Origin: Alphaproteobacteria bacterium UBA3307
Lineage (GTDB): Bacteria > Pseudomonadota > Alphaproteobacteria > RF32 > CAG-239
Direction of reading: 5' to 3'
Assembly: GCA_002361365.1 (NCBI GenBank)
Contig: DEST01000115.1
Coordinates: 1-61,140, forward strand
DNA length: 61,140 nt
Part shown: one piece after another, positions 8,773 to 17,055 of the stretch
How positions within the stretch are numbered: the first letter of the stretch is position 1
Layout of the letters: each line of letters begins with the position of its first letter
Notes under the pieces: generated by a model
Databases searched by the model: none
What the model was told of the DNA's origin: nothing
The model's input: only the letters and a program-made list of their open reading frames with translations
Translations under genes and position numbers: made by a program

Positions 8773-10050
8773 TTATTTTTGTTGTCCGTTCGTATTTTGG
8801 GAGCTAGCGCTTTCATTCATTCCGCTGAGCTTACCTAGGCCGCTTTTGATACCACCATTGTTCAATAAATTATCAAACACCTGATTTGCGTCTCCGCCTG
8901 ATTTGCCAACATTTATTCCACCGCCGACAAAATCCCCGAGAGCTCCGGTTTCTGCACCGGCATTACCGCCAATCATTGTGCCGACCGAATTACCAACTCC
9001 GGACGTTACGCCACCCCAATTGCCGTTTTTGGCATTGTTGTATGCTGCACCGGCACCGCTTACACCTTGCTGAACCATATTGTTCAAATCTTTGTTGCCT
9101 TCTACCGCTCCGATACCGTATGCTTTTCCGGCAGAACCTAAAACACCGGCGTAATCTCCGCGTTTTAAGGCCTCCACGCCGGAATCCCATTGTTCGCGCA
9201 AGGCTAATACATCTACGGATTTACGACTTTTCGCTATATCCGCCGCTGTATCTTCCAACCCTTGAGTATCGACCTCGTCTTCATTTTTTCCGATAATTTC
9301 CGAGATATCGTCTTGACGACCTTGTGTTATCAGCATTTCATTAGAGGACTTGCGGTATGTTGATTCAAAGCGCAACAGTTGCATCCACAAATAGCTGGCG
9401 TGACGCGCCGTTTGCGCATATCTGAACTGAACGGTGCTGACATCTGAATTATTTGAAGTTTCATCGTTTTCTTCTGTTTTTTCTTCAGCATTTTCATCTT
9501 CGGAATCACCGGCTTCTTCTTCCATCATCTTTTTGCGCGTTACCAAAGCATTAGCATAGATAATCGCCAGATTTTCCACCATCAAATTATTATTACGCTC
9601 ATCTTGTGCTTTTGTGACCAATACATCATTATTAACATTGGTACGTTTCATATACGATTTGCCGACTTTTTGTTTCATTTCCGGCGAAGTATACGGGCCT
9701 AAAGAAATGGCAGTATTTATCCCCGGCAAAGTAACCGAACTCATCTGAGTATTGAAAAACTCTTTGGCCCCTGCCCATGCCGCATCTTTGGCATCTCCGA
9801 TAAATTTGTTAGCCTTAGCTTCAAGCTGATTTTTCACCGAATCTCGCAAATTACTAACTGCATCACGATTTAAGGCCAGCTCTTGCAGACTTACCTGTAC
9901 TCCGAGATATTGTTGCACCAAAGTATTGGCTTTTTCCTGAAATGTCTTTAATGCATCTTGGGCAATAGATAGAATATCCAAATCCGCGCGAGAGGTTTTA
10001 GGAAACAAAACCAACATTGCAAGCAAAGCTGTCATTATTTTCTTTTTCAT
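8773..10050 (-). CDS. Exported helical protein with Gly-rich tail, T4SS locus
   Basis: 425 aa. The signal peptide MKKKIMTALLAMLVLFPKTSRA is followed by a helical N-terminus (QEKANTLVQQYLGVQVSLQE) reminiscent of VirB5/TrbJ proteins, an acidic patch (about residues 175-195) and the helix RHASYLWMQLLRFESTYRKS, which is shared in style with its neighbours. The C-terminal third is Gly/Asn/Ala-rich with GGxxG runs, comparable to the Gly-rich part of the 321-aa VirB5-like protein, which has matching phrases (GNSVGTMIGG versus GGIVGGTDGS). The start has AGGAGAAGGACA upstream. It may be a divergent VirB5-type minor pilin; this is an inference. Confidence 0.8.
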   Translation of the reverse strand: MKKKIMTALLAMLVLFPKTSRADLDILSIAQDALKTFQEKANTLVQQYLGVQVSLQELALNRDAVSNLRDSVKNQLEAKANKFIGDAKDAAWAGAKEFFNTQMSSVTLPGINTAISLGPYTSPEMKQKVGKSYMKRTNVNNDVLVTKAQDERNNNLMVENLAIIYANALVTRKKMMEEEAGDSEDENAEEKTEENDETSNNSDVSTVQFRYAQTARHASYLWMQLLRFESTYRKSSNEMLITQGRQDDISEIIGKNEDEVDTQGLEDTAADIAKSRKSVDVLALREQWDSGVEALKRGDYAGVLGSAGKAYGIGAVEGNKDLNNMVQQGVSGAGAAYNNAKNGNWGGVTSGVGNSVGTMIGGNAGAETGALGDFVGGGINVGKSGGDANQVFDNLLNNGGIKSGLGKLSGMNESASSQNTNGQQK

Positions 10051-10108
10051 TGTCCTTCTCCTCTCGTAATATATCTTAATCTGTTATCTTTTTTGCTCGC
10101 GATTTCCT

Positions 10109-11632
10109 TTATTGCATCTGTTCAAAGTCATCTTCACCGCCCCAAGCAGCTTTTTGCCGTTCTATTTCGCCCAGTCGCTCCAATGCTTTTTGTGCACCGG
10201 CAATTTCCGAATCCGACGCATCGGAATCATTCATCGCGGCAGTCAAATCAGCTCGAAGTTTATCTACCTCAGACTTGTTCTTTGCAAATTCCTCCGGCGA
10301 CATATTGGCATATTTATCAAGCTTAGAAGAACCTGTAGCTGTAACTTCCGGCAGCTGACCGCCGTCAATTACTGTTTCGGCCGAAACAGAATTACCTTCC
10401 GCCTTATTACTGACTTCTGCTACATATTTACCTTTTTCGCTCTGTTCTTCATCTTCCACAATGGCTGACGGATCAATATCTATCAATCCGTTAATGGCTT
10501 CATATTTTATCATTTCAACATAGAGTTCGCGAATACTGTTCATCACATCGGTTGAAAACGCTTGTGTATTGCTCACGGCTGCCTCTGTATCAAATTTTGT
10601 ATCTGCATTGGAAGTTGCCTCAGCATATTCATTCATTTTTTCTTCATATCCGGCAATTGAAGCAGCTTTGGTGATAGCCACCGACAACGCATCATTGATG
10701 GTTGCATAGCGCAAGTTATTATAATCCTTCATTGCTTCTTGCTTTGCTCCGGCATTAGCATTGTTCATTTCTGTCAAATACTGGCGCACACATTTTTCCA
10801 TCAAGCTAATATCATTAACGATATCTTCTGCATTTACCTTGCAATGCAATGCCATCAAGTTAGGAATAATTTGGTGCCCTTTATAAGCTCCGCTGTATTC
10901 AGTATCATCTTTCTTTTCATCTTTCTTTTGTGAATCGCCGCCTGCTGTGTCTGAAGATGTGCTGACAGCACCGGAATCTCCCGTGCCGGAATTGCCGCCG
11001 GAATCATCAGCACCGCCTATGGAGGAAGTGCCTTTACTGCCAAGAGGTGAAGTTTCGGTCTCGGTCTGTTCTTTGCCATTTTCATTGGTAGTTATTTTAG
11101 TGGTAACAGTCGGCACAGGATTATTGTTGCCGGAAGCATCTACCGATTCATCTGCACCGGCGGAAAAATCAGGTTCTTCCACTGCCGCAGACGGAGTATC
11201 CGCCATTGGTATATTTGGCATCATATCCGGAATTGCGCCGTATTGAGGAGCGGATTCTTCAACATTGCCGAGTGGTTCAAAAACATCCGGCTCTTGCGCA
11301 TATTCAAAGTCATCTTCACCGCCCCAAGCAGCTTTTTGCCGTTCAATTTCGCCCAGACGCTCAAGTGCTTTTTGCGCACCGGCAATTTCCGAATCCGACG
11401 CATCGGAATCATTCATTGCTGCGGTCAAATCAGCTCGAAGTTTATCTACTTCAGACTTGTTCTTTGCAAATTCCTCCGGCGACATATTGGCATATTTATC
11501 AAGCTTCGAAGAACCTAAAATCGTCACCTCCGGTTGCCCAGAAGAATTTTCTGCACAGGCCATGGAAACGTATGCAAACATTATCGTAGCACATACCATA
11601 AATACTTTAAGTAAATTTTTGCTTTTAAACAT
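10109..11632 (-). CDS. Exported protein with identical N- and C-terminal 71-residue repeats, T4SS locus
   Basis: 507 aa with a signal peptide (MFKSKNLLKVFMVCATIMFA, cut near ACA). A block of about 71 residues beginning SSKLDKYANMSPEEFAKNKS occurs right after the signal peptide and again at the C-terminus, with identical amino-acid sequence. Between the copies are a Pro/acidic region, a Ser/Gly/Thr-rich linker (about residues 165-235) and a helical domain with two Cys (HCKVNAEDI, KCVRQYLTEM). The latter ends in a helix like those of the neighbours (NSIRELYVEMIKYEAINGL). The repeat units are charged and helical and may be binding modules. Function is not known. Spacing to the 425-aa gene is 58 bp. 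Confidence 0.82.
   Translation of the reverse strand: MFKSKNLLKVFMVCATIMFAYVSMACAENSSGQPEVTILGSSKLDKYANMSPEEFAKNKSEVDKLRADLTAAMNDSDASDSEIAGAQKALERLGEIERQKAAWGGEDDFEYAQEPDVFEPLGNVEESAPQYGAIPDMMPNIPMADTPSAAVEEPDFSAGADESVDASGNNNPVPTVTTKITTNENGKEQTETETSPLGSKGTSSIGGADDSGGNSGTGDSGAVSTSSDTAGGDSQKKDEKKDDTEYSGAYKGHQIIPNLMALHCKVNAEDIVNDISLMEKCVRQYLTEMNNANAGAKQEAMKDYNNLRYATINDALSVAITKAASIAGYEEKMNEYAEATSNADTKFDTEAAVSNTQAFSTDVMNSIRELYVEMIKYEAINGLIDIDPSAIVEDEEQSEKGKYVAEVSNKAEGNSVSAETVIDGGQLPEVTATGSSKLDKYANMSPEEFAKNKSEVDKLRADLTAAMNDSDASDSEIAGAQKALERLGEIERQKAAWGGEDDFEQMQ
10122..10333. repeat. 212-bp direct repeat, copy encoding the C-terminal unit
   Basis: This matches 11304-11515 in the same orientation with about 10 differences in 212 bp. 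By my codon reading all of them are synonymous, so both copies encode the same 70 or so residues. It lies entirely inside the 507-aa exported protein gene. Confidence 0.95.
11304..11515. repeat. 212-bp direct repeat, copy encoding the N-terminal unit
   Basis: Partner of 10122-10333, with copies about 1.18 kb apart. Differences fall at third positions (for example within LGEIERQ, LTAAM and SSKL). Recombination between the copies would delete the middle of the gene in frame. Confidence 0.95.
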
Positions 11633-11653
11633 TGTTTTGTTCCTTTCTTAAAG

Positions 11654-12619
11654 TTAGAATGAGCACGCCGAAATACAGCCGGAATTAGGGTTTTGAGCCC
11701 GACACTCCTGACATTGTTGCTGTTTCATTTTTTTGGTTTCTTCCGCCATTTGCTCTTTGAGTTTTTGTGCCAATTCCTCATTTTGTTTTTTCTGTTCTTC
11801 GGCCGCTTTTTGCTTTGCCGCTTCTTGTTGAGCCTGTTGTTCTGCTCCGGCTTTATTTAAGCTGTCAACGCTACCTGATAATTTGCCGTTGTTGGCGGTA
11901 TTTTTAACCGCACTGCTTAAAACCTCTCCAAAATCATCGCCCTTTGTATTATTGACAATATCCGTACCGGCGCTTGCAATTCCGCCTATTGCACCGATTG
12001 TTGAGCCATCAGTTCCGCCCACTATGCCGCCGACACTTTTAGCTCCTTGATCCAACCATCTGCTCGTGTCGCCGTTTTTAATTGCATCAATAGCGTTTAG
12101 ACCGGAAGTTGTTGTCGCGCGATTACCTTTTATCCAATTATAAGCACGTCCAAAAAATGACTGATTGGCTTTTTTATGTGTTTCTTTTGCTTGTTCCGCA
12201 CCTTTTTTATTTGCCTCGGCATTAGCTTTAAGCTTTTCTTCTTCTTTTTTGGCTCGCTTTGCTCTCTGCCGCTCTTGCCGTTCCTGCACCGATTTTGCGC
12301 TATGTGTAGCGGCGTATGTACTCTCTTGTAAGCCTTTTACATTGTTCCCGAAACGATCATAATCTCCGTTTTGAACTTTGGCAAACAAATCGCCGGCTGC
12401 TGCCGCGTATCCTCCGTTTTGAATTTCTTTTACTATCAAAAGATTGCTTTCAATTTCTTGCTTAATTTGCAGAGCTTGATTCATTGCCACTTGCACGCTT
12501 GAAGCGATACGCTTAATATCCGCCGTTGGCAATGGGAATGCCATACTCTTGCCCGCAATTGAGATTATCATTAACGTTAGTCCCGTTATGAGCCCCATTT
12601 TTTTTGCACTTAACATCAT
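11654..12619 (-). CDS. VirB5/TrbJ-like exported T4SS protein
   Basis: 321 aa from the ATG at 12619, with a perfect AGGAGG five bases upstream. The signal peptide ends KSMA. The first mature helix (FPLPTADIKRIASSVQVAMN, then QALQIKQEIESNL) has the pattern of VirB5/TrbJ minor pilins, which cap the T-pilus. The rest is unusual for VirB5: a Lys/Glu/Ala coiled coil, a Gly-rich stretch (about residues 190-225), a second Gln/Lys coiled coil and a Cys-rich C-terminus (CQECRA, then CISAC). It is the first gene after a promoter at about 12655 that shares upstream repeats with the pilin promoter. The VirB5 assignment rests on the N-terminus and on its position after virB4. Confidence 0.6.
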   Translation of the reverse strand: MMLSAKKMGLITGLTLMIISIAGKSMAFPLPTADIKRIASSVQVAMNQALQIKQEIESNLLIVKEIQNGGYAAAAGDLFAKVQNGDYDRFGNNVKGLQESTYAATHSAKSVQERQERQRAKRAKKEEEKLKANAEANKKGAEQAKETHKKANQSFFGRAYNWIKGNRATTTSGLNAIDAIKNGDTSRWLDQGAKSVGGIVGGTDGSTIGAIGGIASAGTDIVNNTKGDDFGEVLSSAVKNTANNGKLSGSVDSLNKAGAEQQAQQEAAKQKAAEEQKKQNEELAQKLKEQMAEETKKMKQQQCQECRAQNPNSGCISACSF

Positions 12620-12653
12620 AATAGCCTCCTTTAGATAATCCTTACTTTTTTAG

Positions 12654-12699
12654 TATAACACAGTTTTTACTTAATTTTGTGTTACATTTTTGTTACATT
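12654..12699 (-). promoter_or_regulatory. Promoter P1 with tandem TGTAAC sites, before the VirB5-like gene
   Basis: Minus strand: TATACT at 12659-12654 is a good -10. Upstream lie two half-sites TGTAAC (plus-strand GTTACA at 12683-12688 and 12694-12699) exactly 11 bp apart. The proximal site sits about 24 bp from the -10, where an OmpR/PhoB-type activator would contact polymerase, and there is no clear TTGACA. The same arrangement recurs at 17090-17134. Confidence 0.55.
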
Positions 12700-12751
12700 T
12701 TATCTATCTTACTGAAAAAATGTTATTTTTGGCAATTTTGTCAGGTTAAAA

Positions 12752-15181
12752 TCAGGCAATATCCAAATATTTTGCCACAAATCCATCTTCGCCGTATTCT
12801 TTTATCAGTTGCTGTACCAGTAACACATTTTTACGACCGGAATTATATATGCGCAAATATTTACCTAAACCGCTCAAATCCACATCGAGAATCACCGATT
12901 CTCCGGTTACCGGGCGTGAAAGCAGAATGGCATACGGAAAATCACGATAACTTTTACCAAAAATAAAATCCAGCTCGTTCTGCGTCAGATTCCAGTTAGC
13001 ATAATCTTCCACTTGCGCTTGTGGATTGCGGAAGAATATCACGGTTTGGCATTGACCGCGAATCACCTCGCCAACTCCGAGTTTATCTACAATATTAGGT
13101 TGTTGAAAAGCACACAAATAAGCCTGACGTTTTTTACGGCCTTCTTGCAAACCTATAATGAAATAATCGCGGAACATAGGGTGTTTCAGCATTGGCGCCG
13201 TTTCATCTATCATAATCAATGACGGAACGCCGGTTTCTCCGGTTTCGGATTGAATACGATGCATAATATAACTAATAACTGCAGGCGCTAAATTCTCGTC
13301 TTCAAAAATATGTGTAAAATCGAACGCCATAAAGCGTCTGCTCTTCAAATCCAAACTATCGTCCTGACCATTAAAAATCGCCCCATACTGATCCGGATTT
13401 ACCCAACGATACAATTCTCGGCGCATATTGCCGGTCGGTGAAAAACAGCTTTTATACAAATTAGAGAGCAAACGTTCTTCCGGTCGCAAATAATCAAATG
13501 CAGTAGTCACGGCACGCGCAACTTCACGGTCTGCCAACGCATCATCCACCATCGTAATCGACTTCAGCCATCGCCGCAAAAAGGCACGATTTTCCGAGGT
13601 ATTGGCACAGTCAAACGGATTCAGCGAAACGTTCTTTTCATCACCGTCAAAACCGACATATGCTCCCTTAACAGCACGTGTAAAAATTTGCGCACCTAAG
13701 TGACGGTCAAAGAAAAATACGCGCAAATCTGCGTGACGCATTGCCTGTCCGGCTAAAAAGGTCAGTAAAGTCGTCTTACCTTGACCGGTAGGTCCGACAA
13801 TACAACAGTGAGCCACGGCAGATTCTTCACTACTAACGTGAAATTGAAAACGATAGGCCGAACCGCTCATTGTGCGAAAAATAGAAATTGCACCTTGCCC
13901 CCAGTCACTTTTGGCAAACCCCTCCGCCGGTTTATCCAGTGTTATAGCCATTGCAATGGCTCGTGATAAATAGCGATAGGTTCGCGGGTAGGTATCATAC
14001 GTCGGAAATTGTGTAAAGAACACAGCTTGTGCCACCCAACCTTCACGCACCGGAGTTACACCGAATGAACGGCAAATACGTTGAATTTCCGACTCTGCAA
14101 AATCAATTTCTTCTTTGCTACTGCCTTTAGCTATAATTGTCATCGAATATTCGGCCAACGATTGATAATCATTATCACTGTCATCAATGGATGCCAATGC
14201 CGTCGCATATTGTTCCACCACACCGCCGGAAAGACTAGTGGTCATAGCCATACGCTGTTGTTGCATCAACAATGCACGCGCCTCTGCGCGAAACAGCGGA
14301 CGTATGTTATGTATCAGTACCAGTTCGCAATCTATGGCGTTAAGTGAATAAATCATACTTTCATCCATAGCCTCGCCGGTGGCGCGAATCCCCATCGCTA
14401 TTTCGTATAAATCGTGGTCGCCGGAAAAAAAGTGAATAATTCCTTCTTCTTTGGTAAAGTGAATATGGTCAGCCGTCAGCATTTCACACAAACGTGCACC
14501 TTCGGTATTTCCCACCTTAGGAGTTGGCAAAGAGACCGGACTGCAAAGCTGTGCAAACAAATAAAATGGACTGTCTTTAGGGTCGCTGGTTTCGGTTTCG
14601 TACATAGGACTGATACCATATTCTCCCATTGTGGACATCAGACTTTGCGAAGCGTAGTTCAAATCTTTCAGCGCATCTTTTCGGTCTGCAACCGAAAGAA
14701 TTATGTAGTGCTTATTTTCATAAACCCTGTTCATATTCTCAAACCAAATTTGAGAAATTGTTTCTAATAGCGGATTATTAAAGTCGCGTTTTTCATTTTC
14801 AAGCGAATCATGACGTCGTGTAGTAATGACGCGGCATATCACCTGCATATTACCCAAGTCATCAAGCCACGATTTGCGTGCCTCCATCATAGAATACACC
14901 TTTTCTGCCGTAGCGGAAGATAAATCAACCCCCTCAGCTCTGAATACTCTGGCGTATGAATTGTTGCTGCACTGAATGGTAACACCGTCCGACATCAATT
15001 TTTGAAACGGTAAAAAGTCTGAAACGCGAGATTCACGCGGTTGCGGCAATACCCAATTACCAAATTTGGTGGAAAGCAATATGGCAAACGAGGCGGCCGA
15101 GGCAATTCCTATCAGCGCCACCGCTATTTCTATGTTACTCAGTCCGCGGACAAATATACTGAAAAAATCGTATTCATTCAT
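12752..15181 (-). CDS. virB4: VirB4-family T4SS ATPase
   Basis: 809 aa. An N-terminal hydrophobic helix (about 19-36) precedes the VirB4 N-domain (CagE/TrbE type). The ATPase follows, with Walker A GPTGQGKTT at about residues 463-471, FFFDRHLGAQ after it, Walker B SLIMIDE at about 645-651 and the C-terminal arginine/glutamine region (LCAFQQPNIVDKLG). VirB4 energises pilus biogenesis and substrate transfer and binds VirB3 and VirB8. The gene overlaps virB3 by 4 bp (translational coupling). Length and motifs are normal, and this is the surest anchor for calling the locus a P-type T4SS. Confidence 0.95.
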   Translation of the reverse strand: MNEYDFFSIFVRGLSNIEIAVALIGIASAASFAILLSTKFGNWVLPQPRESRVSDFLPFQKLMSDGVTIQCSNNSYARVFRAEGVDLSSATAEKVYSMMEARKSWLDDLGNMQVICRVITTRRHDSLENEKRDFNNPLLETISQIWFENMNRVYENKHYIILSVADRKDALKDLNYASQSLMSTMGEYGISPMYETETSDPKDSPFYLFAQLCSPVSLPTPKVGNTEGARLCEMLTADHIHFTKEEGIIHFFSGDHDLYEIAMGIRATGEAMDESMIYSLNAIDCELVLIHNIRPLFRAEARALLMQQQRMAMTTSLSGGVVEQYATALASIDDSDNDYQSLAEYSMTIIAKGSSKEEIDFAESEIQRICRSFGVTPVREGWVAQAVFFTQFPTYDTYPRTYRYLSRAIAMAITLDKPAEGFAKSDWGQGAISIFRTMSGSAYRFQFHVSSEESAVAHCCIVGPTGQGKTTLLTFLAGQAMRHADLRVFFFDRHLGAQIFTRAVKGAYVGFDGDEKNVSLNPFDCANTSENRAFLRRWLKSITMVDDALADREVARAVTTAFDYLRPEERLLSNLYKSCFSPTGNMRRELYRWVNPDQYGAIFNGQDDSLDLKSRRFMAFDFTHIFEDENLAPAVISYIMHRIQSETGETGVPSLIMIDETAPMLKHPMFRDYFIIGLQEGRKKRQAYLCAFQQPNIVDKLGVGEVIRGQCQTVIFFRNPQAQVEDYANWNLTQNELDFIFGKSYRDFPYAILLSRPVTGESVILDVDLSGLGKYLRIYNSGRKNVLLVQQLIKEYGEDGFVAKYLDIA

Positions 15182-15468
15182 GGTACAAATTTATTCCCCG
15201 ATTCTGCATATAAGTTGGTTGTTTTTTTATAGGTTTGACCATACGCCTGCAACATTGTGGACAGATGAGGCTCTTTAATACCGGCAGCAATCAGCGCTAT
15301 GTGTGCGCCAATAATCGAAACAATAAAAATCATCGGATTTATGCCACCCAGACCAATACCCATAAACATTGCCGGAAATTGCACACCTAAGTTAATAATT
15401 GCCGGAATAAGCGGAGCCCATAAAACTTTTGGCGGCTGTGCCACGGCTTTTAAAATTTCTTCTCTCAT
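15178..15468 (-). CDS. virB3: VirB3-family T4SS membrane protein
   Basis: 96 aa with two close hydrophobic segments (about 18-38 and 42-62) and the VirB3/TrbD-type tail with KEPHLSTMLQAYG. VirB3 is an inner-membrane partner of VirB4. The 4-bp overlaps with virB4 downstream and with the 149-aa gene upstream mean the three are translated together. Confidence 0.85.
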   Translation of the reverse strand: MREEILKAVAQPPKVLWAPLIPAIINLGVQFPAMFMGIGLGGINPMIFIVSIIGAHIALIAAGIKEPHLSTMLQAYGQTYKKTTNLYAESGNKFVP

Positions 15469-15914
15469 CTTACTTTCTCCCTCAGTTCTTGTCTGAGTGC
15501 TCGTGCAAGCTGTGTATCTCTCACCTGCGTAATCGCGGAATGTTCTAAATTTTCATACACAGAACGGTCTGTCGGAATAATCAGTGAGCGCTTATTTTTT
15601 ATTTTTTCTGCCACCATTCCGGAAATATGAGACATTACTTGTGCCTCTTTATCTTTTTGTTCCGAATTGAGCAAACTTTCCAAGTTTGTCACCACTAACT
15701 CAGTACCTGCAGATTTTTGACGTACTACAAACTCATCGGCTTTTTTCAGTTGTTTAATGGCATACGCGCTTTTGTCACTCAAACGATGCATTGCGGAATT
15801 TTGTTCACCGGCAGTCAGCTGAGTTTCACCGGTACGGTTATCTTCCTGATAGGCGTGAGCCGGTGTTAAATATAAATAAACTGTCAACAAAGCTAAAATA
15901 ATTTTCATCCGCAA
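15465..15914 (-). CDS. Small exported protein between VirB2-like pilins and VirB3
   Basis: 149 aa with a signal peptide ending TPAHA, then a charged helical mature part (DRTGETQLTAGEQ, SAYAIKQLKKADEF) and no Cys. It is coupled to virB3 by an ATGA-type overlap. I do not recognise a family. Its position, between the pilin subunits and virB3, is not occupied in the Agrobacterium virB operon. A periplasmic pilin chaperone or assembly factor is conceivable, but nothing in the sequence proves it. Confidence 0.78.
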   Translation of the reverse strand: MRMKIILALLTVYLYLTPAHAYQEDNRTGETQLTAGEQNSAMHRLSDKSAYAIKQLKKADEFVVRQKSAGTELVVTNLESLLNSEQKDKEAQVMSHISGMVAEKIKNKRSLIIPTDRSVYENLEHSAITQVRDTQLARALRQELREKVR

Positions 15915-15947
15915 TATTCTCTTATTTTAAATGTGTTACCTCAAGCT

Positions 15948-16319
15948 TTAACTACCGCGATTAGCCGGAACTTTTGTTGCATCGCCACTTGTTCCCGATA
16001 CGGCACTTCCTTCTCCTGAAAAACTCAATGACTCACTTACGGCACCATCAGACATTTCGCTGACGATAAAGGTCATTACACTCAAAATAAATGTGCTCAG
16101 CATAATATAAGCCAGATTTTTCCACGAAATTTTATTAAAAATAGCCATAAACGAAAAGACAATCAGCCCGAAACCGGCAACCAAGTATCCGGTTTTACCA
16201 AAACCGGTACCGACAAACTTTGCCTTTTTAGCCAAATCATCAAAAATATCAGCAAAGGCATCAGGTACAAACAGTACCACAAAAAACAAAACCCACAGCA
16301 ATAAAACATTCTTTTTCAT
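15948..16319 (-). CDS. virB2: VirB2/TrbC-like pilin, copy 1
   Basis: 123 aa from the ATG at 16319, which has GGAGGGCAAG upstream; the longer in-frame start overlaps the preceding pilin gene. A signal peptide (to DAFA) is followed by two hydrophobic helices separated by a short basic loop (GYLVAGFGLIVFSFMAIF-NKISWKN-LAYIMLSTFILSVMTFIV), the classic two-helix VirB2/TrbC topology. It has the longest tail of the three pilin genes, Ser/Gly-rich and ending NRGS. Confidence 0.78.
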   Translation of the reverse strand: MKKNVLLLWVLFFVVLFVPDAFADIFDDLAKKAKFVGTGFGKTGYLVAGFGLIVFSFMAIFNKISWKNLAYIMLSTFILSVMTFIVSEMSDGAVSESLSFSGEGSAVSGTSGDATKVPANRGS

Positions 16320-16333
16320 TTCTTGCCCTCCGC

Positions 16334-16651
16334 TTAACCTTCTCCGCCTAAATCTGCCGTGGCAATTTCTTGCACACCGGAGGCATAGGTGATGATAAAT
16401 ACTCCCAGCAAAATCGCTATAAACCATTTCCAGTTAAAACTGCCGAACATACCGGCAATGCACACCGAGGCAATTCCGATGGTTGCGGCAGGATAGATAA
16501 TTTTTTTGAGCCCCACAAAAATAGTATTAAGGGCATTGTTGGCGGAATCAAACACAGCATACGCGTCTGTTGTATATAAAAATAAAGAAAACAGCAAAAA
16601 CAGCGCATATCTATTATCATATAAAAAATTCTTTATTTTAATATATAACAT
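16334..16651 (-). CDS. virB2: VirB2/TrbC-like pilin, copy 2
   Basis: 105 aa from the ATG at 16651, which has AGGAGG four bases upstream. The signal peptide ends DAYA. The mature part shows FDSANNALNTIF, a first helix IIYPAATIGIASVCIAGMF, the loop GSFNWKW and a second helix FIAILLGVFIITYASGV, the best match of the three to TrbC/VirB2. It lies 14 bp upstream of copy 1. Confidence 0.8.
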   Translation of the reverse strand: MLYIKIKNFLYDNRYALFLLFSLFLYTTDAYAVFDSANNALNTIFVGLKKIIYPAATIGIASVCIAGMFGSFNWKWFIAILLGVFIITYASGVQEIATADLGGEG

Positions 16652-16722
16652 AATACCTCCTTCGTAGCTATGGAGAGAAAGCACAAGGCTCTCTCTCCTT
16701 TGCGACATTTTATTAAGCAATC

Positions 16723-17055
16723 TTATTGCAAGGAATCCGCAAATCCGCTTGTTTGGTCATCATCATTGTTAGCGTAGTTAATAATCGAGCTTGCCGCTGC
16801 CACAACTGCCAAACCAAAGGCAAGTGCTGCAAACCACGCCCACTTTAATTTGCCGAAAATTGCTTGGAAAGCCAAAGCTACCAAACCGAAACCACCGATA
16901 ATGAAAATAACCCACTTAACGTTTTTGAACAAGTCGGTCAATTTATTTTTAGCGGTTGTAAATACCGTAGAAGCCTCAGCATCACCTGTCATTGCAACGC
17001 AAAAAATCAGCGTCAACATCAAAAAGGTGCAAAGATTATTTTTTAAGAATTTCAT
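16723..17055 (-). CDS. virB2: VirB2/TrbC-like pilin, copy 3 (first gene of the operon)
   Basis: 110 aa with TAGGAG seven bases before the ATG. The signal peptide ends AEA. Two hydrophobic helices (WVIFIIGGFGLVALAFQAIF and WFAALAFGLAVVAAASSIIN) flank the loop GKLKWA. It shares the helix-loop-helix plan and the aromatic/Lys loop with the other two. As the promoter-proximal copy it may be the major subunit. Confidence 0.8.
   Translation of the reverse strand: MKFLKNNLCTFLMLTLIFCVAMTGDAEASTVFTTAKNKLTDLFKNVKWVIFIIGGFGLVALAFQAIFGKLKWAWFAALAFGLAVVAAASSIINYANNDDDQTSGFADSLQ

Noticed and set aside
8886..9296. Arg/His-rich plus-strand ORF of 136 aa
   Set aside because: Antisense to the 425-aa exported protein gene, low-complexity translation, no ribosome site; a shadow of codon bias in the Gly-rich region.
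10122..11515. CRISPR-like or transposon repeat
   Set aside because: Only two copies, both in frame inside one coding gene and protein-identical; an internal gene duplication explains it.
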